Part shown: piece after piece, positions 42,079 through 50,801 of the stretch
Layout: every line of letters starts with the position of its first letter
Position numbering within the stretch: the stretch's first letter is position 1
Origin: 66-474 sp035606235
GTDB taxonomy: Bacteria; Pseudomonadota; Gammaproteobacteria; Xanthomonadales; Rhodanobacteraceae
NCBI GenBank assembly: GCA_035606235.1
Contig: DATNFU010000025.1
Coordinates: 30,928-94,927, forward strand
Direction: 5' to 3'
Length of the DNA stretch: 64,000 nucleotides
The notes under the pieces: model-generated
Databases searched by the model: none
The model's input: only the letters and a program-made list of their open reading frames with translations
What the model was told of the DNA's origin: nothing
Position numbers and translations under genes: made by a program

Positions 42079-42927
42079 TCATTGCCCAAGCACCGTCCGC
42101 ACATCCAGCAGTTCCGGGAAGAAGGTGAGATCCAGCGCCTTTTTCAGGAACGCCACGCCGGACGAGCCCCCGGTGCCGCGACGGTAACCGATGATGCGCT
42201 CCACTGTCTTCATGTGGCGGAAGCGCCAGAGCTGGAAACTCTCCTCGACATCCACCAGTTGCTCGCACAAGTGATACTCCGGCCAGAACGCCGAGGTGTC
42301 TTCGTAGATGCGCTTGAATACCGGGACGAGCGCTTCGTTGCGCACATGCGGCAGCGACCAATCGCGTTCCAGTAATTCGCGCGGCACCGCGTGGCCGCGC
42401 CGCGCAAGATAGCTCAGAAATTCGTCGTACAGCGACGGCGCACGCAACGCCTGTTCCAGTTGCGCCTGCGCGGTGGGGTCGTGCTTGAACACCGCCAGCA
42501 TCCCGGCATTCTTGTTGCCGAGCAGGAATTCCAGCAGCCGGTACTGCAGCGACTGGAAGCCGGATGCCGGCCCCAGCACATGGCGGAATTCCAGGTACTC
42601 GGAAGGGGTCAGGGTTTCCAGCACCGCCCATTGCTCGAACAACTGCCGCTGCACCTGCTTCACCCGCGACAGAATCTTGAGACACGTATCCACGTCGTCG
42701 CGCCGCAATGCCGTGGTCGCCGCGCGCAATTCGTGCACCAGCAGTTTCATCCACAACTCCGCGACCTGATGCTGGATGATGAACAGCATCTCGTCGTGGT
42801 GCGGCGGGCTGGACAGCGGCTTCTGCGCGGACAGCAATTGCTCCAGCTGCAGATAACCGCCGTAGGTCAGACGGTTCTGCAGATCGAGTTCGAGACCGGC
42901 TTCGAGGTCGCGCTGGTTATCGGACAT
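42079..42927 (-). CDS. kynA: Tryptophan 2,3-dioxygenase
   Basis: Heme enzyme that opens the tryptophan indole ring, first step of the kynurenine pathway. 282 residues, like the Xanthomonas enzyme. Signatures: LTYGGYLQLEQLLSAQKPLS, DEMLFIIQHQVAELWMKLL, EYLEFRHVLGPASGFQSLQY and the heme-ligand/substrate block FRHMKTVERIIGYRRGTGGS. ATG at 42927 gives the usual N-terminus; the ATG at 42948 adds seven residues. The next kynurenine-pathway genes are not in the window. Confidence 0.96.
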   Translation of the reverse strand: MSDNQRDLEAGLELDLQNRLTYGGYLQLEQLLSAQKPLSSPPHHDEMLFIIQHQVAELWMKLLVHELRAATTALRRDDVDTCLKILSRVKQVQRQLFEQWAVLETLTPSEYLEFRHVLGPASGFQSLQYRLLEFLLGNKNAGMLAVFKHDPTAQAQLEQALRAPSLYDEFLSYLARRGHAVPRELLERDWSLPHVRNEALVPVFKRIYEDTSAFWPEYHLCEQLVDVEESFQLWRFRHMKTVERIIGYRRGTGGSSGVAFLKKALDLTFFPELLDVRTVLGQ

Positions 42928-42986
42928 TGGTGTGAATGCTGCCAACAAAAAAAGATAGGGAGGCAGGGTAACAGCGGCATAAAGTC

Positions 42987-43117
42987 GTCGTCATTCCGGG
43001 GCCACGCGCCAGCGCATAACCCGAAACCCGGTGACTTTGGCCACATCAAGTGCGGGCACCGGGTTCCGGGTGCACTTTCCCGATGGCATGCGCGGGAACC
43101 CGCCCTGGAATGACGAC
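42987..43117. repeat. Family C repeat, MITE-like, perfect 11-bp terminal inverted repeats
   Basis: GTCGTCATTCC (42987-42997) and GGAATGACGAC (43107-43117) are perfect inverted ends of a 131-bp non-coding element between kynA and pdhA. Internal GGTGACTTTG and CACCGGGTTCCGGG are shared with the 30.1- and 31.2-kb copies. Confidence 0.7.
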
Positions 43118-43203
43118 CGATTTTTGCGGCGTCTGCGGTGAAACTCACTTTGGCGGCCCCTGCTTCGGCCCTGCTAAACTTGCGACTTTTGCGGAGCTCC
43201 GCG

Positions 43204-44289
43204 ATGCCCATCGCCGCCAGTTTCGAAATCGAATACCTGCAGTACCTGGATGCCGACGGCAAGCTGGTGCGCAAGGACCTGCCCGCGTTCGCGAAAGACA
43301 TGGAGACCATGGTCAAGCTGTACAAGCTGATGGTGTCCACCCGCGTGTTCGACGCCAAGTCCATCGCGCTGCAGCGCACCGGCAAGCTCGGCACCTATGC
43401 CTCCTGTCTTGGCCACGAGGCCGCGCACGTCGGCATCGGTTCGGCGATGAAGCCCGAAGACGTGCTGGCGCCCAGCTACCGCGAATACGGCGCGCAGTTG
43501 TTCCGCGGCGTGCAGCCGCGCGAGGTCTACATGTACTGGGGTGGCGACGAACGCGGCAACGATTACCAGAACGAACCGGCGCGCCACGACTTTGCGTGGT
43601 CGGTGCCGATCGGCACGCAATGCCTGCATGCCGCCGGCTCCGCGCTGGCGTTCAAGATCCGCAAGGAAAAACGCGTCGCGGTGTGCACCATCGGCGACGG
43701 CGGATCCTCCAAGGGCGATTTCTACGGCGCGATCAACATCGCCGGCGCGCAGACGCTGCCGATGGTGGCGGTGATCGTCAACAACCAGTGGGCGATCTCG
43801 GTGCCGCGGCGCATCCAGTCCAGCGCCAAGACGCTGGCACAGAAAGGCATCGCCGCCGGGCTGCCTTCGATCCAGGTGGATGGCAACGACATCATCGCCG
43901 TGCGCAAGGCCATGGAAGACGCGCTGGACCGCGCCCGCCGCGGCGAGGGCGCCAGCGTGATCGAGTGCGTGACCTATCGCTTGGGCGATCACACCACCGC
44001 AGACGATGCGCGTCGCTATCGCGAAGATGCGGAAGTGAAGGACGCATGGACGAAAGACCCGGTCAAGCGCCTGCGCATTTATCTGGAAGCGCACAAGGCC
44101 TGGAACGAGAAGAAGGAAAAGGCGTTGCAGGAAGAGTGCGGCGACTGGATGGATAACGAAGTGAATGCCTATCTTGAAAGCAAGGTGCAACCGGTGAGCG
44201 CGATGTTCGATTACACCTTTGCGGAAGTTCCGGCGGACCTGGCCAAGCAGCGCGAGCTTGCATTGTCGTTCGAGAAGGGGGCGCACTGA
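43204..44289 (+). CDS. pdhA: Pyruvate dehydrogenase E1 component, alpha subunit
   Basis: Thiamine-diphosphate subunit of the heterotetrameric (alpha2beta2) E1. 361 residues. TPP-binding motif CTIGDGGSSKGDFYGAINIA followed by VIVNNQWAISVPRRIQ; substrate-side ASCLGHEAAHVGIG; phosphorylation-loop-like YRLGDHTTADDARRYR. Start ATG at 43204 (MPIAASFEIEYLQYLDADGK). Branched-chain 2-oxoacid dehydrogenase E1 is similar, but the Xanthomonas-like sequence and neighbours favour pyruvate. Its stop overlaps the pdhB start by one base. Confidence 0.9.
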   Translation: MPIAASFEIEYLQYLDADGKLVRKDLPAFAKDMETMVKLYKLMVSTRVFDAKSIALQRTGKLGTYASCLGHEAAHVGIGSAMKPEDVLAPSYREYGAQLFRGVQPREVYMYWGGDERGNDYQNEPARHDFAWSVPIGTQCLHAAGSALAFKIRKEKRVAVCTIGDGGSSKGDFYGAINIAGAQTLPMVAVIVNNQWAISVPRRIQSSAKTLAQKGIAAGLPSIQVDGNDIIAVRKAMEDALDRARRGEGASVIECVTYRLGDHTTADDARRYREDAEVKDAWTKDPVKRLRIYLEAHKAWNEKKEKALQEECGDWMDNEVNAYLESKVQPVSAMFDYTFAEVPADLAKQRELALSFEKGAH

Positions 44290-45269
44290 TGGCCGCGATC
44301 ACTCTTATCGAGGCGGTGACGCAAGCGCTCGCCTACGAAATGCAGCACGACGACTCGGTCGTGGTGCTGGGCGAGGACGTGGGCGTCAACGGCGGCGTGT
44401 TCCGCGCCACCGTCGGCCTGCAGGAAAAGTTCGGCGAACTGCGCGTGCTCGACACGCCGCTGGACGAAACCACCATCGCCGGCGTCACCGTCGGCCTTGC
44501 CGCGCAAGGCATGAAGCCGGTCGCGGAAGCGCAATTCGAAGGCTTCATCTATCCGATGATGGAGCAGATCGCCTGCCACGCGGCGCGCCTGCGCAACCGC
44601 ACACGCGGCCGCATCACGGTGCCGGCGGTGTTCCGCGCGCCGTGGGGCGGCGGCATCCGCGCGCCGGAACATCATTCGGAAGCCAACGAACACCTGTTCA
44701 CCAACATCCCCGGTCTGCGCGTGGTACTGCCCTCCTCGCCGGCGCGCGCCTACGGTTTGTTGCTCGCCGCGATCCGCGATCCGGATCCGGTGATGTTCTT
44801 CGAGCCCAAGCGCATCTATCGCCAGTACAAGGAAGAGGTGCCGGACGACGGCGAGGCGCTGCCGCTGGACGTCTGCTTCGTGCTGCGCGACGGCACCGAC
44901 GTCACGCTGGTGACCTGGGGCGCGCAGGTCAAGGAAACGCTGGAAGCCGCCGACGCGCTGGCCGAAGAAGGCATCAGCGCGGAAGTGATCGATGTCGCCA
45001 CGCTGACGCCGTTGGACTTCGACACCATCGCCGAATCCGTGCAGAAGACCGGTCGCTGCGTGATCGTGCACGAGGCACCGAAGACCGCGGGCTTCGGCGC
45101 GGAGATCGCCGCGCGCCTGGCCGAGGAATGCATGTACGACCTGTTGGCGCCGGTGATGCGCGTCACCGGCTACGACACCCACATCCCGCTGTTCCGGCTG
45201 GAAATGAAATACCTGCCGAGCACCGAGCGGATCGTCGAGGCGGCGAAGCGGGCGATTGCTGCGAGTTAA
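44289..45269 (+). CDS. pdhB: Pyruvate dehydrogenase E1 component, beta subunit
   Basis: Partner of PdhA; 326 residues. Transketolase-like pyrimidine domain with VVVLGEDVGVNGGVFRAT, GLQEKFGELRVLDTPLDETT, and AEAQFEGFIYPMMEQIACHA; C-terminal transketolase domain with DVTLVTWGAQVKETLEAADA and CVIVHEAPKTAGFGAEIAAR. The start ATG shares its A with the pdhA stop (TGATG). The E2 gene follows after a family D element, and the E3 gene is not in the window. Confidence 0.92.
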   Translation: MAAITLIEAVTQALAYEMQHDDSVVVLGEDVGVNGGVFRATVGLQEKFGELRVLDTPLDETTIAGVTVGLAAQGMKPVAEAQFEGFIYPMMEQIACHAARLRNRTRGRITVPAVFRAPWGGGIRAPEHHSEANEHLFTNIPGLRVVLPSSPARAYGLLLAAIRDPDPVMFFEPKRIYRQYKEEVPDDGEALPLDVCFVLRDGTDVTLVTWGAQVKETLEAADALAEEGISAEVIDVATLTPLDFDTIAESVQKTGRCVIVHEAPKTAGFGAEIAARLAEECMYDLLAPVMRVTGYDTHIPLFRLEMKYLPSTERIVEAAKRAIAAS

Positions 45270-45276
45270 ATTCCAT

Positions 45277-45366
45277 CGTTCGCCCTGAGCGTAGGCCCGC
45301 AGGGCTGAAGTCGAAGGGCGGCGTTTCGACTCCGCTCGCTGTGCGAGCTACGCTCAACGCGAACGG
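45277..45366. repeat. Family D repeat, both inverted arms, no cargo
   Basis: CGTTCGCCCTGAGCGTAGG...GAAGTCGAAGGGC, then TTCGACTCCGCTCGCTGTGC...GCTACGCTCAACGCGAACGG. The same two arms as 38163-38214 and 38519-38572, but directly adjacent. Sits between pdhB and the E2 gene. Confidence 0.65.
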
Positions 45367-45392
45367 ATCTCTGTCATCACGGAATCGAAATC

Positions 45393-46772
45393 ATGGCCGA
45401 CACCAAAACCTTCCATCTCCCCGACCTCGGCGAAGGTCTGCCCGATGCCACCATCGTCGAATGGCTGGTCAAGGAAGGCGACGACATCAAGCTCGACGCG
45501 CCGCTGGTTTCGATGGAAACCGCCAAGGCCGTAGTCGAGGTGCCCTCGCCTTATACCGGCAAGCTCACGAAGCAGTACGGCAAGGCCGGCGACGTGATCG
45601 AAACCGGCGCGGCGCTCGCGGATTTCCTGCCCGATCCGAAGGCCAAGCAGCGCGCGGAAGCCGAAAGCACCGGCCACCAGCACGGCCCGAAGAAGCCGGC
45701 CAAGGGCGCGGGCGCGACCGCACCGGATGACGGCGACAAGGTCGTCGCCTCTGATGAAGGCGGCGAAGTCGAGCAGACCACCGAAGTGCGCGAGGACGAA
45801 GGCACCGTGGTCGGCGCGATGGTCAGCGGCAGCCACGTGCATGTCGAACAGGCGGCGAACGTTGGCGGCGTGAAAGCCGTGCCGGCGGTGCGCGCGCTGG
45901 CGAAGAAATTGAAAGTGGATCTGGCGCGCGTGAAACCGAGCGGCGCCGGCGGCGTGGTGACGTTGAAGGACGTGAAGGATGCCGCGGCTTCGGGCAGCGC
46001 AACGCTCGGCGCTGCAACTGCGTCCACACGCGCCGCGGCGGCACCCACGCCGATGCCTGCAGTGGCGGCGCAGCGCAGCACGCTGTCCCAATCCGGCAAA
46101 CCCATGCGCACCACGCCGCCGAGTGTGGCCGCCACGGGACAGCCCGAACAGTTGAAGGGCGTGCGCCGCAACATGGCGCGGGTGATGGCCGACGCGCACG
46201 CGCAGGTGGTGCAGACCACGCTGGTGGACGACGCGGACCTGCACCAGTGGCTGGGCAAGCAGGACATCACCGCGCGCCTGATCCGCGCGATCGTGACTGC
46301 ATGCAAAACCGTGCCCGCCTTGAATGCGTGGTTCGATGGCGCAAACCTCACCCGCACGCAGCATCCGCACGTGGACATCGGCATCGCGGTGGATACCGAT
46401 GACGGCCTGTTCGTGCCGGCGCTGCGCAACGCCGACATGCTCGATGGCACCGGCTTGCGTGCGGCGATCAAGCGGCTGCGCACGCAGGTGGAGGATCGTT
46501 CGATTCCATCGTCCGAGCTGTCCGGTTACACGATCTCGCTTTCCAACTTCGGCATGTTCGCCGGCCGCTATGCGACGCCGGTGGTGGTGCCGCCGTGCGT
46601 GGCGATCGTCGGCGCGGGCAAGTTGTCGCACGACGTGGTGGCGGTGATGGGCGGCATCGAGGTGCATCGGCGCATGCCGATCTCGCTGACGTTCGATCAT
46701 CGCGCCGCGACGGGCGGCGAAGCCGCACGGTTCCTCAAGGCGCTGCTGGACGACCTGGGGCTGCCGCAGTAG
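45393..46772 (+). CDS. pdhC: Dihydrolipoamide acetyltransferase (E2) of the pyruvate dehydrogenase complex
   Basis: Core protein of 459 residues: one lipoyl domain (residues 1-80, lipoyl Lys in VSMETAKAVVEVPSPY), an acidic linker (EGGEVEQTTEVREDEGTVVG), an E3/E1-binding domain (about 155-195, PAVRALAKKLKVDLARVKPS), a long Ala/Pro/Thr linker, and a catalytic domain from about 245 with GYTISLSNFGMFAG and the active-site LTFDHRAATGGEAARFLKAL. A single lipoyl domain distinguishes it from the three-lipoyl E. coli AceF. The TAG stop lies in a family A repeat. Confidence 0.92.
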   Translation: MADTKTFHLPDLGEGLPDATIVEWLVKEGDDIKLDAPLVSMETAKAVVEVPSPYTGKLTKQYGKAGDVIETGAALADFLPDPKAKQRAEAESTGHQHGPKKPAKGAGATAPDDGDKVVASDEGGEVEQTTEVREDEGTVVGAMVSGSHVHVEQAANVGGVKAVPAVRALAKKLKVDLARVKPSGAGGVVTLKDVKDAAASGSATLGAATASTRAAAAPTPMPAVAAQRSTLSQSGKPMRTTPPSVAATGQPEQLKGVRRNMARVMADAHAQVVQTTLVDDADLHQWLGKQDITARLIRAIVTACKTVPALNAWFDGANLTRTQHPHVDIGIAVDTDDGLFVPALRNADMLDGTGLRAAIKRLRTQVEDRSIPSSELSGYTISLSNFGMFAGRYATPVVVPPCVAIVGAGKLSHDVVAVMGGIEVHRRMPISLTFDHRAATGGEAARFLKALLDDLGLPQ

Positions 46773-46800
46773 GAGCCTGCTTGCAGGCGACCGGCGCGCG
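46769..46800. repeat. Family A repeat at the E2 stop codon
   Basis: GTAGGAGCCTGCTTGCAGGCGACC starts one base before the TAG stop (46770-46772), followed by a family B copy. Confidence 0.6.
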
Positions 46801-46825
46801 GGTCCGCGCCAAGTAGCCATCCCTG

Positions 46826-46917
46826 GCGCGACTTCCGATCGGCATCCTGCCTCACCCTCACATGCAGCGCGATCTGCCATTCAAGGCAGATCGCGAGCGC
46901 TGCATGTTCGACCTACA
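46826..46917 (+). repeat. Family B repeat copy
   Basis: CTTCCGATCGGCATCCTGCCTCACCCTCACATG, then the hairpin CGATCTGCC-ATTCAA-GGCAGATCG and GCATGTTCGACCT. Clearest copy of the family. Confidence 0.65.
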
Positions 46918-49159
46918 GCTCAAACCGGTAATCCAGCTTCACCAGGATCTGTTCGTCGTCGCGCAGCGAAAAAGCGCCGCCAAGCTGTGACGGCGCGCCG
47001 GACACCACGCCCGGCACGTCGTCCAATGCGAAGCCGCCGCGTCCGTACACCACGTACAGATAGGACAACGGCGCCAGCTCGTAGCGATAGCGCACCTGCA
47101 CGCCCAACTGGCGCAGGCGGAAATCATTGACCGCCTCGCTGCTGGGAATCGCCTCGCCGTTCGCCGCTACCTCGTAGCCGCCGCGGATGCGCGCATCCAA
47201 TCCGATCGCCTGCAATTTCAGCCGCAGTTCCGAGCGGCCGCCGATGTACCAGTCAAAGCCCGAGTCCAGTTCCAGTGTGTGCTGGTTGAAGCGGCCGATC
47301 AGATTGTCGTGTTGCCAGATCAGCCAATCCGGCGTGTGCTCGTAATACGGACCGGCGTAAAGGCTGAAGTTGTCGCTGACGTAATAAGTCGGGATAAATT
47401 TGGCGTCCCAGCCCACTTCGTGATTGCCCGACAAGCCGCCGGTGTAGAACTCCACCTGAGTCTTGTATGCCCAACTGCCGTGGCGCGGGCTGGTGCGCTC
47501 CCAGTGCGTGTTGATCGCGGGCGGCAGGTGCAGCGCGTTGTGGCCGCGCGTCAGCAAGTCGTCGTAGCCCGCGCTGTCGATATTGATCTGCGCGAATTCG
47601 TTGCTGCCGTCGCGCAAATCGCTGTTGCGATTGATGCGCAGTTCGCGGCGCAGCGTGAGGTGACGATCATCGTTGTCCAGCGCGTCGAAACGGAAATGCC
47701 AGTCGTGGTCGGCGTAACGCGAGTCGGCGGGAAGATCGGTGATGCGCTTGCGCAATTCGTAATGCAGGTAGTCGAAATTGTTGCGTTCCAGAAACCCGAA
47801 ATCGTTGACCTGCAATTTGTCGTCGAAGTGCATCGCCAGCCATTGCTGGCGCCAGCCGTCGTCCATTTCGTAATCTGCAAGGAAGGTCGCGCCGGTACCC
47901 TGCACGCGTTGGCCGGATTGATCAATGTCGCTGCCGACCAGGTTGGTGCCGATGGTCAGCCGGTCGCTGGGATGCCAGTGATGATCCACACCCAGCACGG
48001 TCGCGGTACGATCGAGGAACGGGTGATCCACGCGCGTCAGCATCATGCCGAGGCTCTGGTCGCCGAAATCGTGCACCACGCGCAGCGCGCCGAATGTTCG
48101 GCCGGCGTCGCCTCGCTCGTCGGCGGCGAGAACGCCGTAGTTGGTCGTGCCGATGCTGCCGTTGAATTTCACCGCGGCGTCAATGTCGCCAGCACCGTTG
48201 CCGTCGTCGGCCGGGCCACCCACCCGTCGCGTGTAGACGAGCTGGCTGTTGTCGTCCAGCAGGCTGAAATCGAAGATGCCCTGGCTCTCGGTGAAGAACG
48301 GTCGCTTGTCGCTGAAGAACGTTTCGGTCGCGCCGAAGTTCACCACCAGATCGTCGCTCTCGACCTGGCCGAAATCCGGATTGATTGTTGCGGTCAACTG
48401 GAACTGGCCGTTCGGCTTCCAGAACACATCCGCGCCCTTGCCGAAACTGCTCTGTTTGCGCACGTTGTCGTACAACGCCGACACGTAGGGCGTGACCGCC
48501 AGCAGCGACTGGCTGTAAGCAGGCACCTCGATCCGTTTGAACTCGGAAAGAAACCTCGGTTTGGTGTAAGCCGCGACCGGCCACGCAGCGCGCTCGCCGG
48601 TAGCAGCGATCACGCGGTCAATGTAGATGCCGAGCGTGCGCGTGCCATCGTTCGCCGCGTGCATCGGCGCGGTGTACCAGGGGATCAGCACCTCCACCGA
48701 CCAGCCTTGCGCATCCTGCGTCACCGCGTGCTGCCAGATGCCGTCCCAGTCGCGATTGAAATTGCTCTCGTTGGTGATGACCTCATCATCTATCGCGCCG
48801 GTGGACGCGATCGCGAAGTCGTACCCGGTGCGCCCGTCGCCATTGAAATCAACCATCACGTTGACGCGATCCACCTGATCCTGGAAATCGCGCTGCACGT
48901 GTTGCCGGCTGCGCGACACGGAAGGCGGCTGGCTCACGCGCACCGCGACGGCCAGACCTTTCGGCGTGGCCAGCACCCATGCTTCCACCGGATACGTCGC
49001 CGGCTTGCCCGTGAGCGGCTGGGTCTGGCGGAAGTCGGTGATGTGTTGTGCGCCCCGCCATTCGACGGGATCGATATGGCCGTCAATGGTGACTGCCCCG
49101 GCCGGTGCGGCGAACAAGGCAAGGCAAGCGAAGCCAAAACGCGTGAGCATCCGATCCAT
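46913..49159 (-). CDS. DUF5916-type outer-membrane protein with N-terminal CBM9-like domain
   Basis: Protein of 748 residues with signal peptide (FACLALFAAPAGAVT), an N-terminal CBM9-like domain (TIDGHIDPVEWRGAQ, then GLAVAVRVSQPP and VMVDFNGDGRTGYDFAIAST) and a long C-terminal region with alternating strands that ends in LVKLDYRFEL, a typical barrel end. ATINPDFGQVESDDLVVNF followed by SDKRPFFTES is the DUF5916 hallmark. The role is unknown; a surface sugar-related function is inferred from the CBM9-like part. A repeat-rich gap lies downstream. Confidence 0.8.
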   Translation of the reverse strand: MDRMLTRFGFACLALFAAPAGAVTIDGHIDPVEWRGAQHITDFRQTQPLTGKPATYPVEAWVLATPKGLAVAVRVSQPPSVSRSRQHVQRDFQDQVDRVNVMVDFNGDGRTGYDFAIASTGAIDDEVITNESNFNRDWDGIWQHAVTQDAQGWSVEVLIPWYTAPMHAANDGTRTLGIYIDRVIAATGERAAWPVAAYTKPRFLSEFKRIEVPAYSQSLLAVTPYVSALYDNVRKQSSFGKGADVFWKPNGQFQLTATINPDFGQVESDDLVVNFGATETFFSDKRPFFTESQGIFDFSLLDDNSQLVYTRRVGGPADDGNGAGDIDAAVKFNGSIGTTNYGVLAADERGDAGRTFGALRVVHDFGDQSLGMMLTRVDHPFLDRTATVLGVDHHWHPSDRLTIGTNLVGSDIDQSGQRVQGTGATFLADYEMDDGWRQQWLAMHFDDKLQVNDFGFLERNNFDYLHYELRKRITDLPADSRYADHDWHFRFDALDNDDRHLTLRRELRINRNSDLRDGSNEFAQINIDSAGYDDLLTRGHNALHLPPAINTHWERTSPRHGSWAYKTQVEFYTGGLSGNHEVGWDAKFIPTYYVSDNFSLYAGPYYEHTPDWLIWQHDNLIGRFNQHTLELDSGFDWYIGGRSELRLKLQAIGLDARIRGGYEVAANGEAIPSSEAVNDFRLRQLGVQVRYRYELAPLSYLYVVYGRGGFALDDVPGVVSGAPSQLGGAFSLRDDEQILVKLDYRFEL

Positions 49160-49333
49160 TCCGCATTCATGAGCCGCACGCGGAAAGCGACCCGGTATGT
49201 GATTCGCGTGCCGTATGGATGCGAAAATTAGCCGGAACGTTTAATCGTGCCGACTGGCGGAAGTCATGCGCGCGATTTGCACACGCACCAGGCTTGTGAC
49301 TAGGATTTGGAAAGGATTGGAGAGGGCAATCCG

Positions 49334-50491
49334 GTGAAACGCTTCGCGGGGCGCATCATTGCGGGAATCATTCTGTCCGGCGGATGCAGTTTGGCGGCCG
49401 CGCAAGTTGCAGCGGGCTCTTCTTCCGGCGCCGCTGCCGGCGGTCCGTCGTCGCAATCACAAATGCTGCTGCAGTTCGACCAGTTGCGCGTGGCGGTGCC
49501 GGCGGGCCAGCCGCTGCCGCCTCCGGACGCGTTCGAACAGCAATACGTGAGCGTGCAGCAAATACTCAAGGGCGACAGCCTGGACCAGATCAACCGGGCT
49601 ACGGCGGAGCTTCGAGCCAAATTGCCCAAGCCCGCGTCCATGGATCACGCCGTAGCGCGCGCCAACGTCGAAGGCGCCGGCGAGATGGCCGAAGGGCTGG
49701 TGCTGAGCCGGGTGCCGGTAGTGGGAATGGTGGTGGAAACCGTACAGGGAGGCATCACATCCGAAGTCCGCAAGAAGCACGTCGAGCACCAGATCCAGGC
49801 GATCCAACAGTACAGCCAGACCATGCTGTCGCTGTATCAGCGTCCGCAACTGCTGCACGTCTCGGCATGGGGTGACCGCCTGCGCGTGGAAGACGCGGAC
49901 ACCGGCGAGATCACGCTGGTGCAACCGGATCGCCAGCGCCGGGTCGTGCTGACGCCCTTCGACAAGAGTTACGTGATCCAACCCCTGGCCGGCGACGTTT
50001 CATTTTCACAGTTCAGTTGCGATTCCGCGCCGGCGGACGTAAAGGCGCTCGGCTCGACGCAAATCGCCGATGTGCCGGTGCAAGGCTACGAATATCGGGA
50101 ACCGGGCCAGTCCCCGGACGGGAATGGAAGGGAGATAACTGTTACCCGCTATGTCAGCACCTATACCTTGCCGCTGGAATCCATGAACGCGTTGCGGGGG
50201 ACCGATTGCGCCGCGGATTCCGCGAGCGTGCGGAACACGCCGGGCGGCGCGGACCACCTGGTCGTGTACGCAGGCTACGCGCATGACGCGCCAGAGCTGG
50301 ACAACCACGCCCAGGAAACACCCGAGGCAATGATGGAAATGATGTCGGGGCAAACCGTGCTTTGGCGCGGACACCTGCATACCGCGCCTGCTGATCCGGC
50401 CTTGTTCGAGATCCCGCCCGATTACAAGCCGGTCGCGCCGGTGTCGCTGCCGGCCCCTCCGGCCACTACCACCACCGCCCGCAGCGATTGA
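49334..50491 (+). CDS. Unknown secreted protein
   Basis: Not recognised. 385 residues from GTG 49334 (GGAGAGGG upstream), with signal peptide KRFAGRIIAGIILSGGCSLAAAQ, which contains a Cys near the cleavage region. A low-complexity Ser/Ala/Gly stretch follows, then a coiled region (RKKHVEHQIQAIQQYSQTML near 145-165) preceded by a hydrophobic GLVLSRVPVVGMVVETVQGG. The C-terminal half is strand-like and acidic, ending in a Pro/Thr tail. Only two Cys residues remain in the mature C-terminal half (FSCDSA and GTDCAA). A periplasmic or outer-membrane protein is likely. Confidence 0.7.
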   Translation: MKRFAGRIIAGIILSGGCSLAAAQVAAGSSSGAAAGGPSSQSQMLLQFDQLRVAVPAGQPLPPPDAFEQQYVSVQQILKGDSLDQINRATAELRAKLPKPASMDHAVARANVEGAGEMAEGLVLSRVPVVGMVVETVQGGITSEVRKKHVEHQIQAIQQYSQTMLSLYQRPQLLHVSAWGDRLRVEDADTGEITLVQPDRQRRVVLTPFDKSYVIQPLAGDVSFSQFSCDSAPADVKALGSTQIADVPVQGYEYREPGQSPDGNGREITVTRYVSTYTLPLESMNALRGTDCAADSASVRNTPGGADHLVVYAGYAHDAPELDNHAQETPEAMMEMMSGQTVLWRGHLHTAPADPALFEIPPDYKPVAPVSLPAPPATTTTARSD

Positions 50492-50498
50492 ACCCGGA

Positions 50499-50798
50499 TC
50501 AGGCGCGCCGTTTGCGCAACCACACATGGCGCGCGAGACCGAACGCGAGGACCGTGCTGAAAGCCGTGTAGGACACCAGCACCGCGGCGACCTGCTTCCA
50601 GATCGCGCCGGCGACGCCCGATTCCATCCCGTAGGCAACGTCTGCCCCGGCAATCGCGGCGATGCCCGCGAGCACCAGGATCAAAGCGTCGAAACTGGCG
50701 CGGGTATGCGCACCGTGCGTGCGGCGCACGTACAGCCAGTACAACCAGGCAAGCACGGCCAGCCACGGGCCGAGCAGCAATACGGCAAGCAGTTGCAT
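50499..50798 (-). CDS. Small hydrophobic membrane protein, unknown function
   Basis: Protein of 99 residues, three hydrophobic helices (LAVLLLGPWLAVLAWLYWLY, DALILVLAGIAAIAGADVAY, AVLVSYTAFSTVLAFGLARH) and a basic end LRKRRA. No family recognised. It starts three bases downstream of the trpS stop and is probably co-transcribed with it. Confidence 0.7.
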   Translation of the reverse strand: MQLLAVLLLGPWLAVLAWLYWLYVRRTHGAHTRASFDALILVLAGIAAIAGADVAYGMESGVAGAIWKQVAAVLVSYTAFSTVLAFGLARHVWLRKRRA

Positions 50799-50801
50799 GA
50801 T

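Noticed and set aside
47279..49231. A 650-codon open frame on the plus strand opposite the DUF5916 gene
   Set aside because: Antisense shadow of a protein with clear signal peptide and domains; no domain of its own.
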